Below are positions 16,768 through 26,012 of a DNA stretch of 29,260 nt, one piece after another. Origin of the DNA: CAYTED01 sp964404075 (GTDB lineage: Bacteria; Patescibacteriota; Minisyncoccia; Moranbacterales; UBA1568); NCBI GenBank assembly GCA_964404075.1, contig CAYOIM010000006.1, positions 1-29,260 on the forward strand, written 5' to 3'. The notes under the pieces were generated by a model, which was given only the letters and a program-made list of their open reading frames with translations, did not search any database and had not been told where the DNA came from. Position 1 is the stretch's first letter. Every line of letters starts with the position of its first letter. Position numbers and translations under genes: made by a program.

Positions 16768-16815
16768 GGGGAGGAGAGGGGATCATCCTTTCGGAATAAT
16801 CAGTAGAAGAATGTT

Positions 16816-17187
16816 ATGACAGAGAATGTACAGGATAAGGAGTTCGTCGAATATGTCGTGAAGATGCTCGTCGATCATCCGGAAAGTGTCAGGGTGGAAC
16901 GGAAAATTGATGAGATGGGCGTTCTCATCACGCTCGATGTGCACGCGGAGGATATGGGCATGGTGATCGGAAGGGAGGGGATGACTGCGAAGGCACTCCG
17001 AACGCTCCTCCGTGTCATCGGCGCGAGGAATAGCGCGCGGGTGAATCTGAAAATCAACGAGCCGGAAGGATCGACCCGGATGATGCGTGAGGCGACCGCG
17101 CCGGTCACGCCACCGGCACAGAAGCTCGAGGTATCGGAGGATCCGACGAGAGCGCTCGACGATATGATGGATGAGCTGAAAGCATAA
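16816..17187 (+). CDS. khpA: KH-domain RNA-binding protein (KhpA/YlqC-like)
   Basis: The first 80 residues form a single KH domain: EFVEYVVKMLVDHPESVRVERKIDEMG, then EDMGMVIGREGMTAKALRTLLRVIG with the GxxG loop as GREG, then NLKINEP. This matches KhpA (UPF0109), a small RNA chaperone that pairs with KhpB in Firmicutes and affects growth and division. Typical KhpA is about 75-80 residues; this one carries an extra tail of about 45 residues rich in Pro, Thr, Glu and Asp, probably disordered. It has its own promoter and its own terminator, so it is monocistronic. Confidence 0.85.
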   Translation: MTENVQDKEFVEYVVKMLVDHPESVRVERKIDEMGVLITLDVHAEDMGMVIGREGMTAKALRTLLRVIGARNSARVNLKINEPEGSTRMMREATAPVTPPAQKLEVSEDPTRALDDMMDELKA

Positions 17188-17196
17188 TTCTGCAAG

Positions 17197-17224
17197 AAAA
17201 AATCCGTCGAGAGGCGGGTTTTTT
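17197..17224 (+). terminator. Bidirectional-looking Rho-independent terminator
   Basis: A6, TCCGTC, tetraloop GAGA, GGCGGG, T6: a 12-bp stem with two G-T pairs counting the A/T flanks. It begins 9 bases after the KH gene stop. Confidence 0.8.
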
Positions 17225-17231
17225 GTGCGGT

Positions 17232-17363
17232 AAATCTCTTTTTAAGATTTTTATAAGCGTACTCTGCCCGCCCGAATCGTTACGCTTATCGTTGCGGGCG
17301 GGCTCGTTCGGATTTCATCCGAACTGCGTTTCGATGTCCTTATAAAAATTCAAAAAGAGATTT
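17232..17363. repeat. Composite palindromic element (MITE-like), 132 bp
   Basis: Terminal inverted repeats of about 26 bases (17232-17257 and 17339-17363, near-perfect) enclose two hairpins: GCCCGCCC/GGGCGGGC (17266-17273 with 17296-17303) and GTTCGGAT/ATCCGAAC (17306-17324). There is no coding capacity. It sits between the KH gene terminator and the rfbC promoter. Confidence 0.75.
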
Positions 17364-17380
17364 ATTTGGATTTGTGGTAA

Positions 17381-17386
17381 TATAAT
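17381..17386 (+). promoter_or_regulatory. -10 box TATAAT next to the rfbC start
   Basis: A consensus TATAAT ends 5 bases before ATG 17392, so the transcript would start at or next to the start codon. No strong -35 box is seen at the expected distance. Confidence 0.45.
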
Positions 17387-17391
17387 TTTAT

Positions 17392-17937
17392 ATGGAAACG
17401 GAGAAATTGCTCATTGATGGATTGATACTCCTTTCGCCGAAGGTATTCACCGATGATCGCGGATATTTTTTCGAGTCGTTTAGCGCGAGCCGGTATCGCG
17501 AATTGGGGATCCCCGCGGATGAGTTCGTGCAGGATAATGTCTCCTGTTCGGGGCGCGGAGTGCTCCGGGGATTGCATTTTCAGTCCGCGCCATTCGCCCA
17601 GGGGAAGCTCGTTTCGGTACTTCGGGGGAAAGTGTTCGATGTGGTGGTGGATATCCGGAGGGAATCGCCGACATTCGGCAAGTATGTCGCTGTCGAACTC
17701 TCCGAAGAGAATCACCATCAATTGTGGATTCCCGACGGATTCGCACATGGATTTCTCGCTCTTCTGGACGGGACGGTCTTTTCCTACAAAGTGACCGCGC
17801 CGTATTCGCAGGAACATGAGGGCGGCATCCGCTACGATGATCCGGATATCGGGATCGAATGGCCTCGTATCGAGGAGGGGATGCGATTGTCGAAGAAAGA
17901 TAAGATGCTTCCATCCTTGGCGGACTGTCGGTTTTAA
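17392..17937 (+). CDS. rfbC: dTDP-4-dehydrorhamnose 3,5-epimerase
   Basis: RfbC (RmlC) converts dTDP-4-keto-6-deoxyglucose to the L-configured intermediate of dTDP-L-rhamnose synthesis. The 181 residues match the family length. Motifs: PKVFTDDRGYFFESF, QDNVSCSGRGVLRGLHFQ with the catalytic His, QGKLVSVLRGKVFDVVVDIRRESPTFG, LWIPDGFAHGFLAL, and FSYKVTAPYS with the catalytic Tyr, then GIRYDDPDIGIEWP. It implies rhamnose in a surface polysaccharide, but no rfbA, rfbB or rfbD lies nearby. There is no ribosome-binding site; TATAAT ends 5 bases before ATG. It converges on miaA, with a 4-base overlap of the stop codons. Confidence 0.93.
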   Translation: METEKLLIDGLILLSPKVFTDDRGYFFESFSASRYRELGIPADEFVQDNVSCSGRGVLRGLHFQSAPFAQGKLVSVLRGKVFDVVVDIRRESPTFGKYVAVELSEENHHQLWIPDGFAHGFLALLDGTVFSYKVTAPYSQEHEGGIRYDDPDIGIEWPRIEEGMRLSKKDKMLPSLADCRF

Positions 17938-18971
17938 TCAAGCAAGCCATCTGTGCGCTTCGAACGCGCGCCGGTCGGAGCGAGCATTGTTTCATTACCT
18001 TTGTCTTGGAGGAAGGGATGTATGAGGGGGAGTGCCCTTGCGCTGTTTTCTCTCCAGTGAACATGGATACCCTTCTTCCTCATGCGACGAATGAAGGAGA
18101 GTTGCCTCTTCGCATAGTGCCAGGTTTCGAAGAAGAGTTTTTCTCGCATTTCTTTCTCTGATATTTTGCCTTGGAGGAAGAGCGCGATGTATCGGTATTC
18201 GAGTCCGAATGATTCCAATCGTTTCCAAGAGATGCCGGATGTGCGAAGATTCCTCACTTCATCGATCATGCCCTCGGCAAATCTTTTCTCGAGACGATTT
18301 CGTATCCGTTCGCGGAGTATTTCTTTTTCAGGATGTAATGCGATGATGAGGGAGTTGTATTTTGTATTTTGTATTTTGTATTTTGTATTGGGGACGGAGC
18401 CGAGAGCATTGCATATTTCTAAGGCGCGGATGAGTCGGTGGGGATTTTTCGCATCGATAGTTTTCGCCCGTTCCGGATTTTTTTCCTGAAGCATTTTGAA
18501 AAGCTCCTCAGCTGATTTTTTCTCGAGCTTGGCGCGCAGGATTGTATTTGGCTTCACTTCTGGAAGGGTCTGTCCAGTAATGAGCACTTGTATCCAGAAG
18601 TGCGTCCCGCCGCAGATAATCGGAAGCTTTCCTCGTTTTTCGATATCGGCGATCGCCTTCTTCGCATCACGCAGGAAGTGCGAGATATTGTACTCCCGTT
18701 TCGGTGACGCGACATTGATGAGATGGTGAATAATCCCATCAGAGAAAAAATGGTTTTTATTTGGCATTGGGTATTTGGCATTGGGTATTCCAGTAAGGTC
18801 TCTCGGGACTTTACCGGTGCCGATGTCCATCCCGCGATACACTTGTCTGCTGTCGGCGGAGATGATTTCGCCGTTCAGTTTCTTCGCGAGGGCGATCGCC
18901 AAATCGGACTTCCCCGAAGCCGTCGGACCGATGATGAAAATGATGCTGTCGCTCAATTGCCTTGTGATCAT
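17934..18971 (-). CDS. miaA: tRNA dimethylallyltransferase with in-frame repeat insertions
   Basis: MiaA adds dimethylallyl to A37 of tRNAs reading UNN codons. Signatures: P-loop IIGPTASGKSDLA, ISADSRQVYRGMDIGTGKV, IIHHLINVASPKREYN, PIICGGTHFWIQVL, NPHRLIRALEI and ETWHYAKRQLSFIRRM. At 345 residues it is longer than E. coli MiaA (316). The excess falls at three places: a segment around GIPNAKYPMPNKNHFF encoded by a doubled 14-mer (18761-18788), NTKYKIQNTKY encoded by four GTATTTT heptamers (18357-18389), and a C-terminal tail (MLAPTGARSKRTDGLLD). Both internal additions fall outside motifs. The start is ATG 18971; no ribosome-binding site is clear. Confidence 0.93.
   Translation of the reverse strand: MITRQLSDSIIFIIGPTASGKSDLAIALAKKLNGEIISADSRQVYRGMDIGTGKVPRDLTGIPNAKYPMPNKNHFFSDGIIHHLINVASPKREYNISHFLRDAKKAIADIEKRGKLPIICGGTHFWIQVLITGQTLPEVKPNTILRAKLEKKSAEELFKMLQEKNPERAKTIDAKNPHRLIRALEICNALGSVPNTKYKIQNTKYNSLIIALHPEKEILRERIRNRLEKRFAEGMIDEVRNLRTSGISWKRLESFGLEYRYIALFLQGKISEKEMREKLFFETWHYAKRQLSFIRRMRKKGIHVHWRENSARALPLIHPFLQDKGNETMLAPTGARSKRTDGLLD
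18357..18389. repeat. Heptamer tandem repeat inside miaA
   Basis: GTATTTT four times exactly plus GTATT, 33 bases. Read in the miaA frame it is exactly 11 codons (NTKYKIQNTKY). Because the unit is 7 bases, the peptide repeats every 7 residues. Confidence 0.9.
18761..18788. repeat. Doubled 14-mer inside miaA
   Basis: TTGGCATTGGGTAT occurs twice in direct tandem (two pairs of 7-base units, TTGGCAT and TGGGTAT). It encodes part of the PNAKYPMPN segment between the GTGKV and HHLIN motifs of MiaA, where E. coli MiaA has a much shorter linker. Confidence 0.85.
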
Positions 18972-19035
18972 ATTGGGTATGAGGATAGCATATATTTCTT
19001 TTCAATCAAAGGAGTATTTTCGTAGCTTAGTATGA

Positions 19036-19044
19036 TGTTATAAT
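19036..19044 (+). promoter_or_regulatory. Extended -10 promoter (TGTTATAAT)
   Basis: TGT followed by consensus TATAAT at 19039-19044. It predicts a start near 19051 and a leader of about 30 bases for the gene at 19082. The -35 region is weak, as is common with extended -10 promoters. Confidence 0.5.
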
Positions 19045-19081
19045 TACAAGAGCTGTAAAATTATAAGCAAGAATAATATAT

Positions 19082-19357
19082 ATGTGGAAATTTGATCAGT
19101 CAGAAAATACAATAGCGATAACAACGAAGTATGTGATCGAAAACAATTATCCAATATTGAGCGTTGTTCATTATGCGGATGATGGTTCCTGGGGATTTTT
19201 TTGTGGCACGACGACAGATGAAAAAGACAGTAGGGTTATATCTATGAAAGAAGCATTGGCACTCGATGTTTCTCTCGGGTCATTGTTTGATCTCAAATCA
19301 GGATGGAAGGCGACGAGAAAATCTGCAGATGACGAATGGGTATATTCTGAGATTTGA
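19082..19357 (+). CDS. Small conserved-looking hypothetical protein, 91 residues
   Basis: I do not assign a function. The protein is soluble and acidic: MWKFDQSENTIAITTKYVIE, then PILSVVHYADDGSWGFFCGTT, RVISMKEALALDVSLGSLFDL and GWKATRK. The pattern of an Asp-Asp pair before a Trp/Phe core, followed by a short helix and a GW motif, reminds me of small DUF2185-like single-domain proteins; this is recall only. The gene is visibly more AT-rich than its neighbours (many ATA, AAT and AAA codons), which hints at recent acquisition. It lies between divergent miaA and convergent dnaE, with 3 bases between its stop and that of dnaE. An extended -10 promoter precedes it. Confidence 0.65.
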   Translation: MWKFDQSENTIAITTKYVIENNYPILSVVHYADDGSWGFFCGTTTDEKDSRVISMKEALALDVSLGSLFDLKSGWKATRKSADDEWVYSEI

Positions 19358-19360
19358 TTG

Positions 19361-22900
<3,540 letters not shown>

Positions 22901-22910
22901 AAGAATGAAA

Positions 22911-23027
22911 TTTCAAGATCCAAATGACAAATGTCAAAACAAATTCAAATGATTAAGCACAAAAAAACCACACCGAATATGGCGAGGCAATATTTGAAAT
23001 TTGATATTTGAAATTTGACATTGGTTC
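22911..23027 (-). repeat. Heptamer-built AT-rich palindrome before dnaE
   Basis: One arm (22992-23019) is four exact-register heptamers ATTTGAA, ATTTGAT, ATTTGAA, ATTTGAC. The other arm (about 22919-22953) contains CAAATGA, CAAATGT and CAAATGA units, the inverted form. The centre is a non-repeated segment of about 35 bases. The element starts 10 bases upstream of the dnaE ATG in the minus orientation. Confidence 0.7.
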
Positions 23028-23100
23028 ATGCTTCCCTCATAGCCCGGAGAAATCCATGGGTTTTGCAGGGGAGATTATTTCCCTATGATAGCGCTTTTTC

Positions 23101-23133
23101 GGAAAGAAAAAAAGCCCCTGTGGAAGCGGGCTT
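23101..23133 (-). terminator. Terminator of the small minus-strand gene
   Basis: On the minus strand AAGCCC (23133-23128) pairs with GGGCTT (23117-23112), followed by a T-rich run to 23101. It lies 35 bases past the stop of the gene at 23168. Confidence 0.65.
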
Positions 23134-23167
23134 CGATGCGGGAGTGGCGAGGTGTTCCATCGAGCAC

Positions 23168-23359
23168 TTAGCGCTCGTCTGGCGGGATGGTCACGGTGAA
23201 GCGTGCCATGATGTCCCGGATGATCGGCCGCAATGCCCCTGCCACGCCTATGAGCAGGAGACAGAGGATGAGCGTTTTTGTGCTACTGTCCATCAGTGAT
23301 GCCCCGATGACCGAGATCGCGATCAGGGTGAAAATGCCGATGAGTCCGAGTTTCAGCAT
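23168..23359 (-). CDS. Small two-helix membrane protein, 63 residues
   Basis: Not recognised. Two hydrophobic stretches, about residues 4-24 (LGLIGIFTLIAISVIGASL) and 29-46 (LILCLLLIGVAGALRPII), are joined by DSSTKT, followed by a basic then acidic tail (RDIMARFTVTIPPDER). A two-pass membrane protein with both ends on the same side is likely. Its reality is supported by AGGAG about 8 bases before ATG 23359, a terminator downstream and a TTGCAA-N17-TACGCT promoter upstream that is divergent from rnhB. Confidence 0.6.
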   Translation of the reverse strand: MLKLGLIGIFTLIAISVIGASLMDSSTKTLILCLLLIGVAGALRPIIRDIMARFTVTIPPDER

Positions 23360-23411
23360 GGTGATTCTCCTTTTTTAATGAAACGAAATGGTGAAATGCG
23401 AATCGTTTCTT

Positions 23412-23440
23412 AGCGTAATGGAGAATGAGATATTTTGCAA
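23412..23440 (-). promoter_or_regulatory. Promoter of the 63-residue gene
   Basis: Minus strand TTGCAA (23440-23435), 17-base spacer, TACGCT (23417-23412). The TTGCAA box is its own reverse complement and is also the best -35 candidate for rnhB on the other strand. Confidence 0.4.
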
Positions 23441-23462
23441 ATGGACGGTTCTCTGACAGAAT
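23435..23462 (+). promoter_or_regulatory. Promoter of rnhB
   Basis: TTGCAA (23435-23440), 16-base spacer, CAGAAT (23457-23462). Six bases separate the -10 box from ATG 23469, again placing the transcript start at or near the start codon. Confidence 0.4.
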
Positions 23463-23468
23463 GTCCGT

Positions 23469-24140
23469 ATGGAACATACGAAGGAAATTGAACCGGAAAA
23501 AAGAATCGTCGGTATCGATGAAGCAGGGCGGGGACCGCTCTGCGGACCGGTCGTCGCGGCGGCGGTCGTGTTTCGTGAATCAGAGGAAGTATTGTCGAAA
23601 CTTCCCGAATGGGATTTCGTCCGTGATTCGAAAAAACTTTCCGAGAAACAACGCGAACGGGCGTTCGATTTCGTGATGGAGCATGGCTTCGTCGGCATCG
23701 GCATCATGACTGCCGAGACGATCGATCGGGTGAATATCCTCGAGGCGACATTCCTTGCTATGAAGAGCGCATTGTCCGAATTGAAGAGAATGACGAGTGG
23801 CGAATTACGAATTGATGAAAAAAATACAAAAATATTCGTAGATGGGAATCAACTGCTACCGAATATCTCGTATGAGCAGAAGGCAATCATCGATGGCGAT
23901 AATCTGATGAAAGTGATCGCCGCCGCATCGATCATCGCCAAGGTGACCCGGGATCGGATGATGATGGAGTATGATACCAAATATCCGCAGTACGGTTTTG
24001 CACGGCACAAGGGGTATGGGACCAAGGCGCATATGATTGCCCTCCGGAAATGGGGACCCTGTCCGATCCATCGGCTGTCTTTCCGACCGGTATATCTCTC
24101 TATCCCCGAGAATGCGAATAAGCGGTTTTTCGGGAAGTGA
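23469..24140 (+). CDS. rnhB: Ribonuclease HII
   Basis: RNase HII cleaves the RNA strand of RNA-DNA hybrids and removes misincorporated ribonucleotides. The 223 residues carry all signatures: GIDEAGRGPLCGPVVAAAV (catalytic Asp17 and Glu18), DSKKLSEKQRE, the third acid in FVDGNQLLP, AAASIIAKVTRDRMM with the fourth Asp, and GYGTKAHMIAL. An extra segment (about KRMTSGELRIDEKNTKI) precedes the FVDGN strand. Its DNA (GAATTAC, GAATTGA and an A-rich run near 23789-23833) resembles the heptamer repeats elsewhere, and it is more AT-rich than the rest of the gene. No ribosome-binding site precedes ATG 23469. Confidence 0.94.
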   Translation: MEHTKEIEPEKRIVGIDEAGRGPLCGPVVAAAVVFRESEEVLSKLPEWDFVRDSKKLSEKQRERAFDFVMEHGFVGIGIMTAETIDRVNILEATFLAMKSALSELKRMTSGELRIDEKNTKIFVDGNQLLPNISYEQKAIIDGDNLMKVIAAASIIAKVTRDRMMMEYDTKYPQYGFARHKGYGTKAHMIALRKWGPCPIHRLSFRPVYLSIPENANKRFFGK

Positions 24141-24190
24141 AGAGTGGGGGAGCGGTGTGTCCGCTGAATCCCTTTTAAGTAACAATGATC

Positions 24191-24196
24191 TACAAT
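24191..24196 (+). promoter_or_regulatory. Possible -10 box for rpmF
   Basis: TACAAT with no good -35 box. A start near 24203 would put AAGGAGG close to the 5' end of the mRNA. Confidence 0.3.
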
Positions 24197-24205
24197 GAGG
24201 TTGCC

Positions 24206-24212
24206 AAGGAGG
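24206..24212 (+). promoter_or_regulatory. Strong Shine-Dalgarno AAGGAGG deciding a GTG start
   Basis: A 7-base match to the anti-SD sequence, 7 bases from GTG 24220. It is the strongest ribosome-binding site I see in the window and is 52 bases from the canonical L32 start. Confidence 0.65.
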
Positions 24213-24219
24213 AAAAGAA

Positions 24220-24477
24220 GTGGTATCGTATGGGTATTGTAATTCTGATAAGAGCTTTTTTCGTATGGCAAATCCGAAACAACGGCATACCAAGCAGAGG
24301 CGCGATCGTGCCCGGGAACAGTTCAAAATAACTCCGACGACGGTGAAAGTATGTGAAAAGTGCAGTGCTTCCGTACTTCCGCATCGTGCGTGTCCGAAAT
24401 GTGGGAATTATCGTGGTCGGGAAATCGTGAAGCAAGCCGTTCCAAAATTGAAAAAATCCGAGAAGAAGGATGTTTAA
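24220..24477 (+). CDS. rpmF: 50S ribosomal protein L32, with possible GTG-initiated N-terminal extension
   Basis: The conserved protein begins at ATG 24265 (MANPKQRHTKQRRDRARE) and includes the zinc ribbon CEKCSASVLPHRACPKCGNYRGREI, with two CxxC pairs, then a Lys-rich tail. It is a component of the large ribosomal subunit. However, the only strong Shine-Dalgarno sequence, AAGGAGG (24206-24212), lies 7 bases before an in-frame GTG at 24220, which would add 15 residues (MVSYGYCNSDKSFFR). Nothing comparable precedes ATG 24265. I give the longer form because the signal is so good; the canonical start is 24265. nusB follows after 60 bases. Confidence 0.85.
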   Translation: MVSYGYCNSDKSFFRMANPKQRHTKQRRDRAREQFKITPTTVKVCEKCSASVLPHRACPKCGNYRGREIVKQAVPKLKKSEKKDV

Positions 24478-24537
24478 GAAATCCCTCATGTTTTTTCTGA
24501 TGTCGGCTTACCAATTGTCTTAAAATAAAAAAATCGT

Positions 24538-25110
24538 ATGGCGAACCGTCATCTCCAGCGCTCGATCGCGATGCAATCCCTCTTCGAGTGGGATTTCCGT
24601 CATCAGTCCGATGTCTCGGCGAATGTGATCGTCAGTCACAATATCGATGAGTTCGCTCCCGGATTGGAGGATGCGGATTTCGCCGTCAGGCTCGTGCGGG
24701 GGGCGCTCCGCGAACGACCGGTGATCGATAAGCTGATCGAAAAATGCGCGCCGGAGTGGCCGATCGATCAGATAGCGGTCGTCGATCGCAATATCCTCCG
24801 TCTCGGCATCTTCGAGCTCATGTTCGGTGATTATGATGAGGTTCCTCCGAAGGTAGCCATCAATGAGGCTATCGAGATGGCGAAATCTTTCGGAAGCGAT
24901 GCGAGCCCCCGGTTCGTCAACGGTGTCCTTGGGACGATCTATCGCGAGATGGGAGAACCGATGAAGGACGACGACTCGACCAAGCATCATGAGCGCCGCG
25001 CGGTCGCGAAGAACGAGAAGGGCGAAACGGTATCGGAAGAAGTCGTGAAAACACCCCTTGAGAAGCCAAAGAAGAAGATGGTAAAAAAAACAGTCAAAAA
25101 AAAGGCTTAA
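24538..25110 (+). CDS. nusB: Transcription antitermination protein NusB, basic C-terminal tail
   Basis: NusB binds boxA RNA with S10 and supports rRNA antitermination. The family core runs from RHLQRSIAMQSLFEWDF through LVRGALRERPVIDKLIEKCAPEWPIDQIAVVDRNILRLGIFELMF and VPPKVAINEAIEMAKSFGSDASPRFVNGVLGTIYREM, ending near residue 140. A further tail of about 50 residues is Lys-rich at its end (KPKKKMVKKTVKKKA) and probably disordered, perhaps adding nucleic-acid affinity. It lies between rpmF and rnc, a translation and RNA-processing neighbourhood. TAAAAT ends 11 bases before ATG 24538; there is no Shine-Dalgarno site. Confidence 0.92.
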   Translation: MANRHLQRSIAMQSLFEWDFRHQSDVSANVIVSHNIDEFAPGLEDADFAVRLVRGALRERPVIDKLIEKCAPEWPIDQIAVVDRNILRLGIFELMFGDYDEVPPKVAINEAIEMAKSFGSDASPRFVNGVLGTIYREMGEPMKDDDSTKHHERRAVAKNEKGETVSEEVVKTPLEKPKKKMVKKTVKKKA

Positions 25111-25151
25111 AGCGCTCTTTTGCGGGGATTTATATTTTTTTATCGGATTTT

Positions 25152-25844
25152 ATGATGCCATTCGCCCACGAAATATTCGCGAAACAGCTTGGCATCGTCA
25201 TCAGGCGGCCGGAGTTTTTTCAGGAAGCGATCACCCATCGTTCGTATTTGAACGAGCATCGAAGCTATGAGTTGAATCATAATGAGCGGTTGGAATTCCT
25301 CGGGGATGCGGTGCTCGAACTGGTTGTGACCGAGTACCTCTATCATACATATACCAATCCTGAGGGTGATCTCACATCGTGGCGCGCGGCGCTCGTGAAC
25401 GGCGAGATGCTCGCGGGTATTTCGAAAAATCTCGGTGTGGAGGAATTCCTCCTCATGAGCAAGGGCGAGGCGAAAGATACCGGGCGTGCGCGGCAGTACC
25501 TCCTTGCCAATGCGATGGAGGCGATCATCGGGGCGCTCTACCTCGACCAAGGGTATGATGCCGCCAAGGCATTCATCATGGAACATGTGGTTTCTCATCT
25601 GCCGGAGGTGTTGAAGGAGGGTTCCTATGCCGATCCAAAGAGCCGTTTCCAGGAAATCGCGCAGGAGAAGATGGCGCTGACACCGAGTTATCGGGTGCTT
25701 CGCGAATCGGGTCCGGATCATGATCGTCACTTCGTCTCGGGTATTTATCTCGGAGAGGAACTTATCGCCGAGGGCGAGGGGAAGTCCAAGCAGGAAGCCC
25801 AGCGTGAAGCCGCGAAGAACGGTCTCGTCGCGAAGGGATGGTAA
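25152..25844 (+). CDS. rnc: Ribonuclease III
   Basis: RNase III processes rRNA precursors and other double-stranded RNA. The 230 residues contain the catalytic domain with the signature HNERLEFLGDAVLELVVTEYLY and the second acidic site NAMEAIIGALYLDQGY, followed by a dsRNA-binding domain from about residue 157 (DPKSRFQEIAQEKMALTPSYRVL) to the end (GEGKSKQEAQREAAKNGL). Length is normal. ATG codons at 25152 and 25155 are adjacent. The many long imperfect hairpins in this window are potential double-stranded RNA substrates if transcribed. Confidence 0.95.
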   Translation: MMPFAHEIFAKQLGIVIRRPEFFQEAITHRSYLNEHRSYELNHNERLEFLGDAVLELVVTEYLYHTYTNPEGDLTSWRAALVNGEMLAGISKNLGVEEFLLMSKGEAKDTGRARQYLLANAMEAIIGALYLDQGYDAAKAFIMEHVVSHLPEVLKEGSYADPKSRFQEIAQEKMALTPSYRVLRESGPDHDRHFVSGIYLGEELIAEGEGKSKQEAQREAAKNGLVAKGW

Positions 25845-25850
25845 TCAGGT

Positions 25851-25911
25851 ATGTAACGGTCGTTCCCCTCCAGAGGCGGGCAGGCGCTTTGGAGCGGTTC
25901 GACCGTTACAT
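25851..25911. repeat. Long palindromic hairpin after rnc
   Basis: A perfect 12-bp stem ATGTAACGGTCG (25851-25862) with CGACCGTTACAT (25900-25911) encloses CTCCA/TGGAG (25868-25872 with 25890-25894) around a GC-rich loop. It is followed only by a loosely T-rich run, so it may be a repeat element, an imperfect terminator, or both. Confidence 0.6.
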
Positions 25912-25924
25912 TTCGATTGCTTTC

Positions 25925-25953
25925 TTGTCTTTTTGTCCGAAAGAGAGTAGAAC
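25925..25953 (+). promoter_or_regulatory. Promoter of the small two-gene unit
   Basis: TTGTCT (25925-25930), 17-base spacer, TAGAAC (25948-25953). The leader then contains a perfect hairpin ATCCGTTC/GAACGGAT (25972-25990) shortly before the ribosome-binding site. Confidence 0.5.
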
Positions 25954-25971
25954 AGAGGCATCTTTAACACC

Positions 25972-25990
25972 ATCCGTTCATTGAACGGAT
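25972..25990 (+). promoter_or_regulatory. Leader hairpin before the gene at 26013
   Basis: An 8-bp perfect stem ATCCGTTC/GAACGGAT with loop ATT, 10 bases upstream of AGGAG (26000-26004). It could be a 5' stabiliser or an operator-like palindrome. Confidence 0.4.
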
Positions 25991-26012
25991 CCAGACGAGA
26001 GGAGAAGAGATT

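Noticed and set aside
18357..18389. CRISPR-like array
   Set aside because: The unit is 7 bases with no spacers, and it is coding in miaA.
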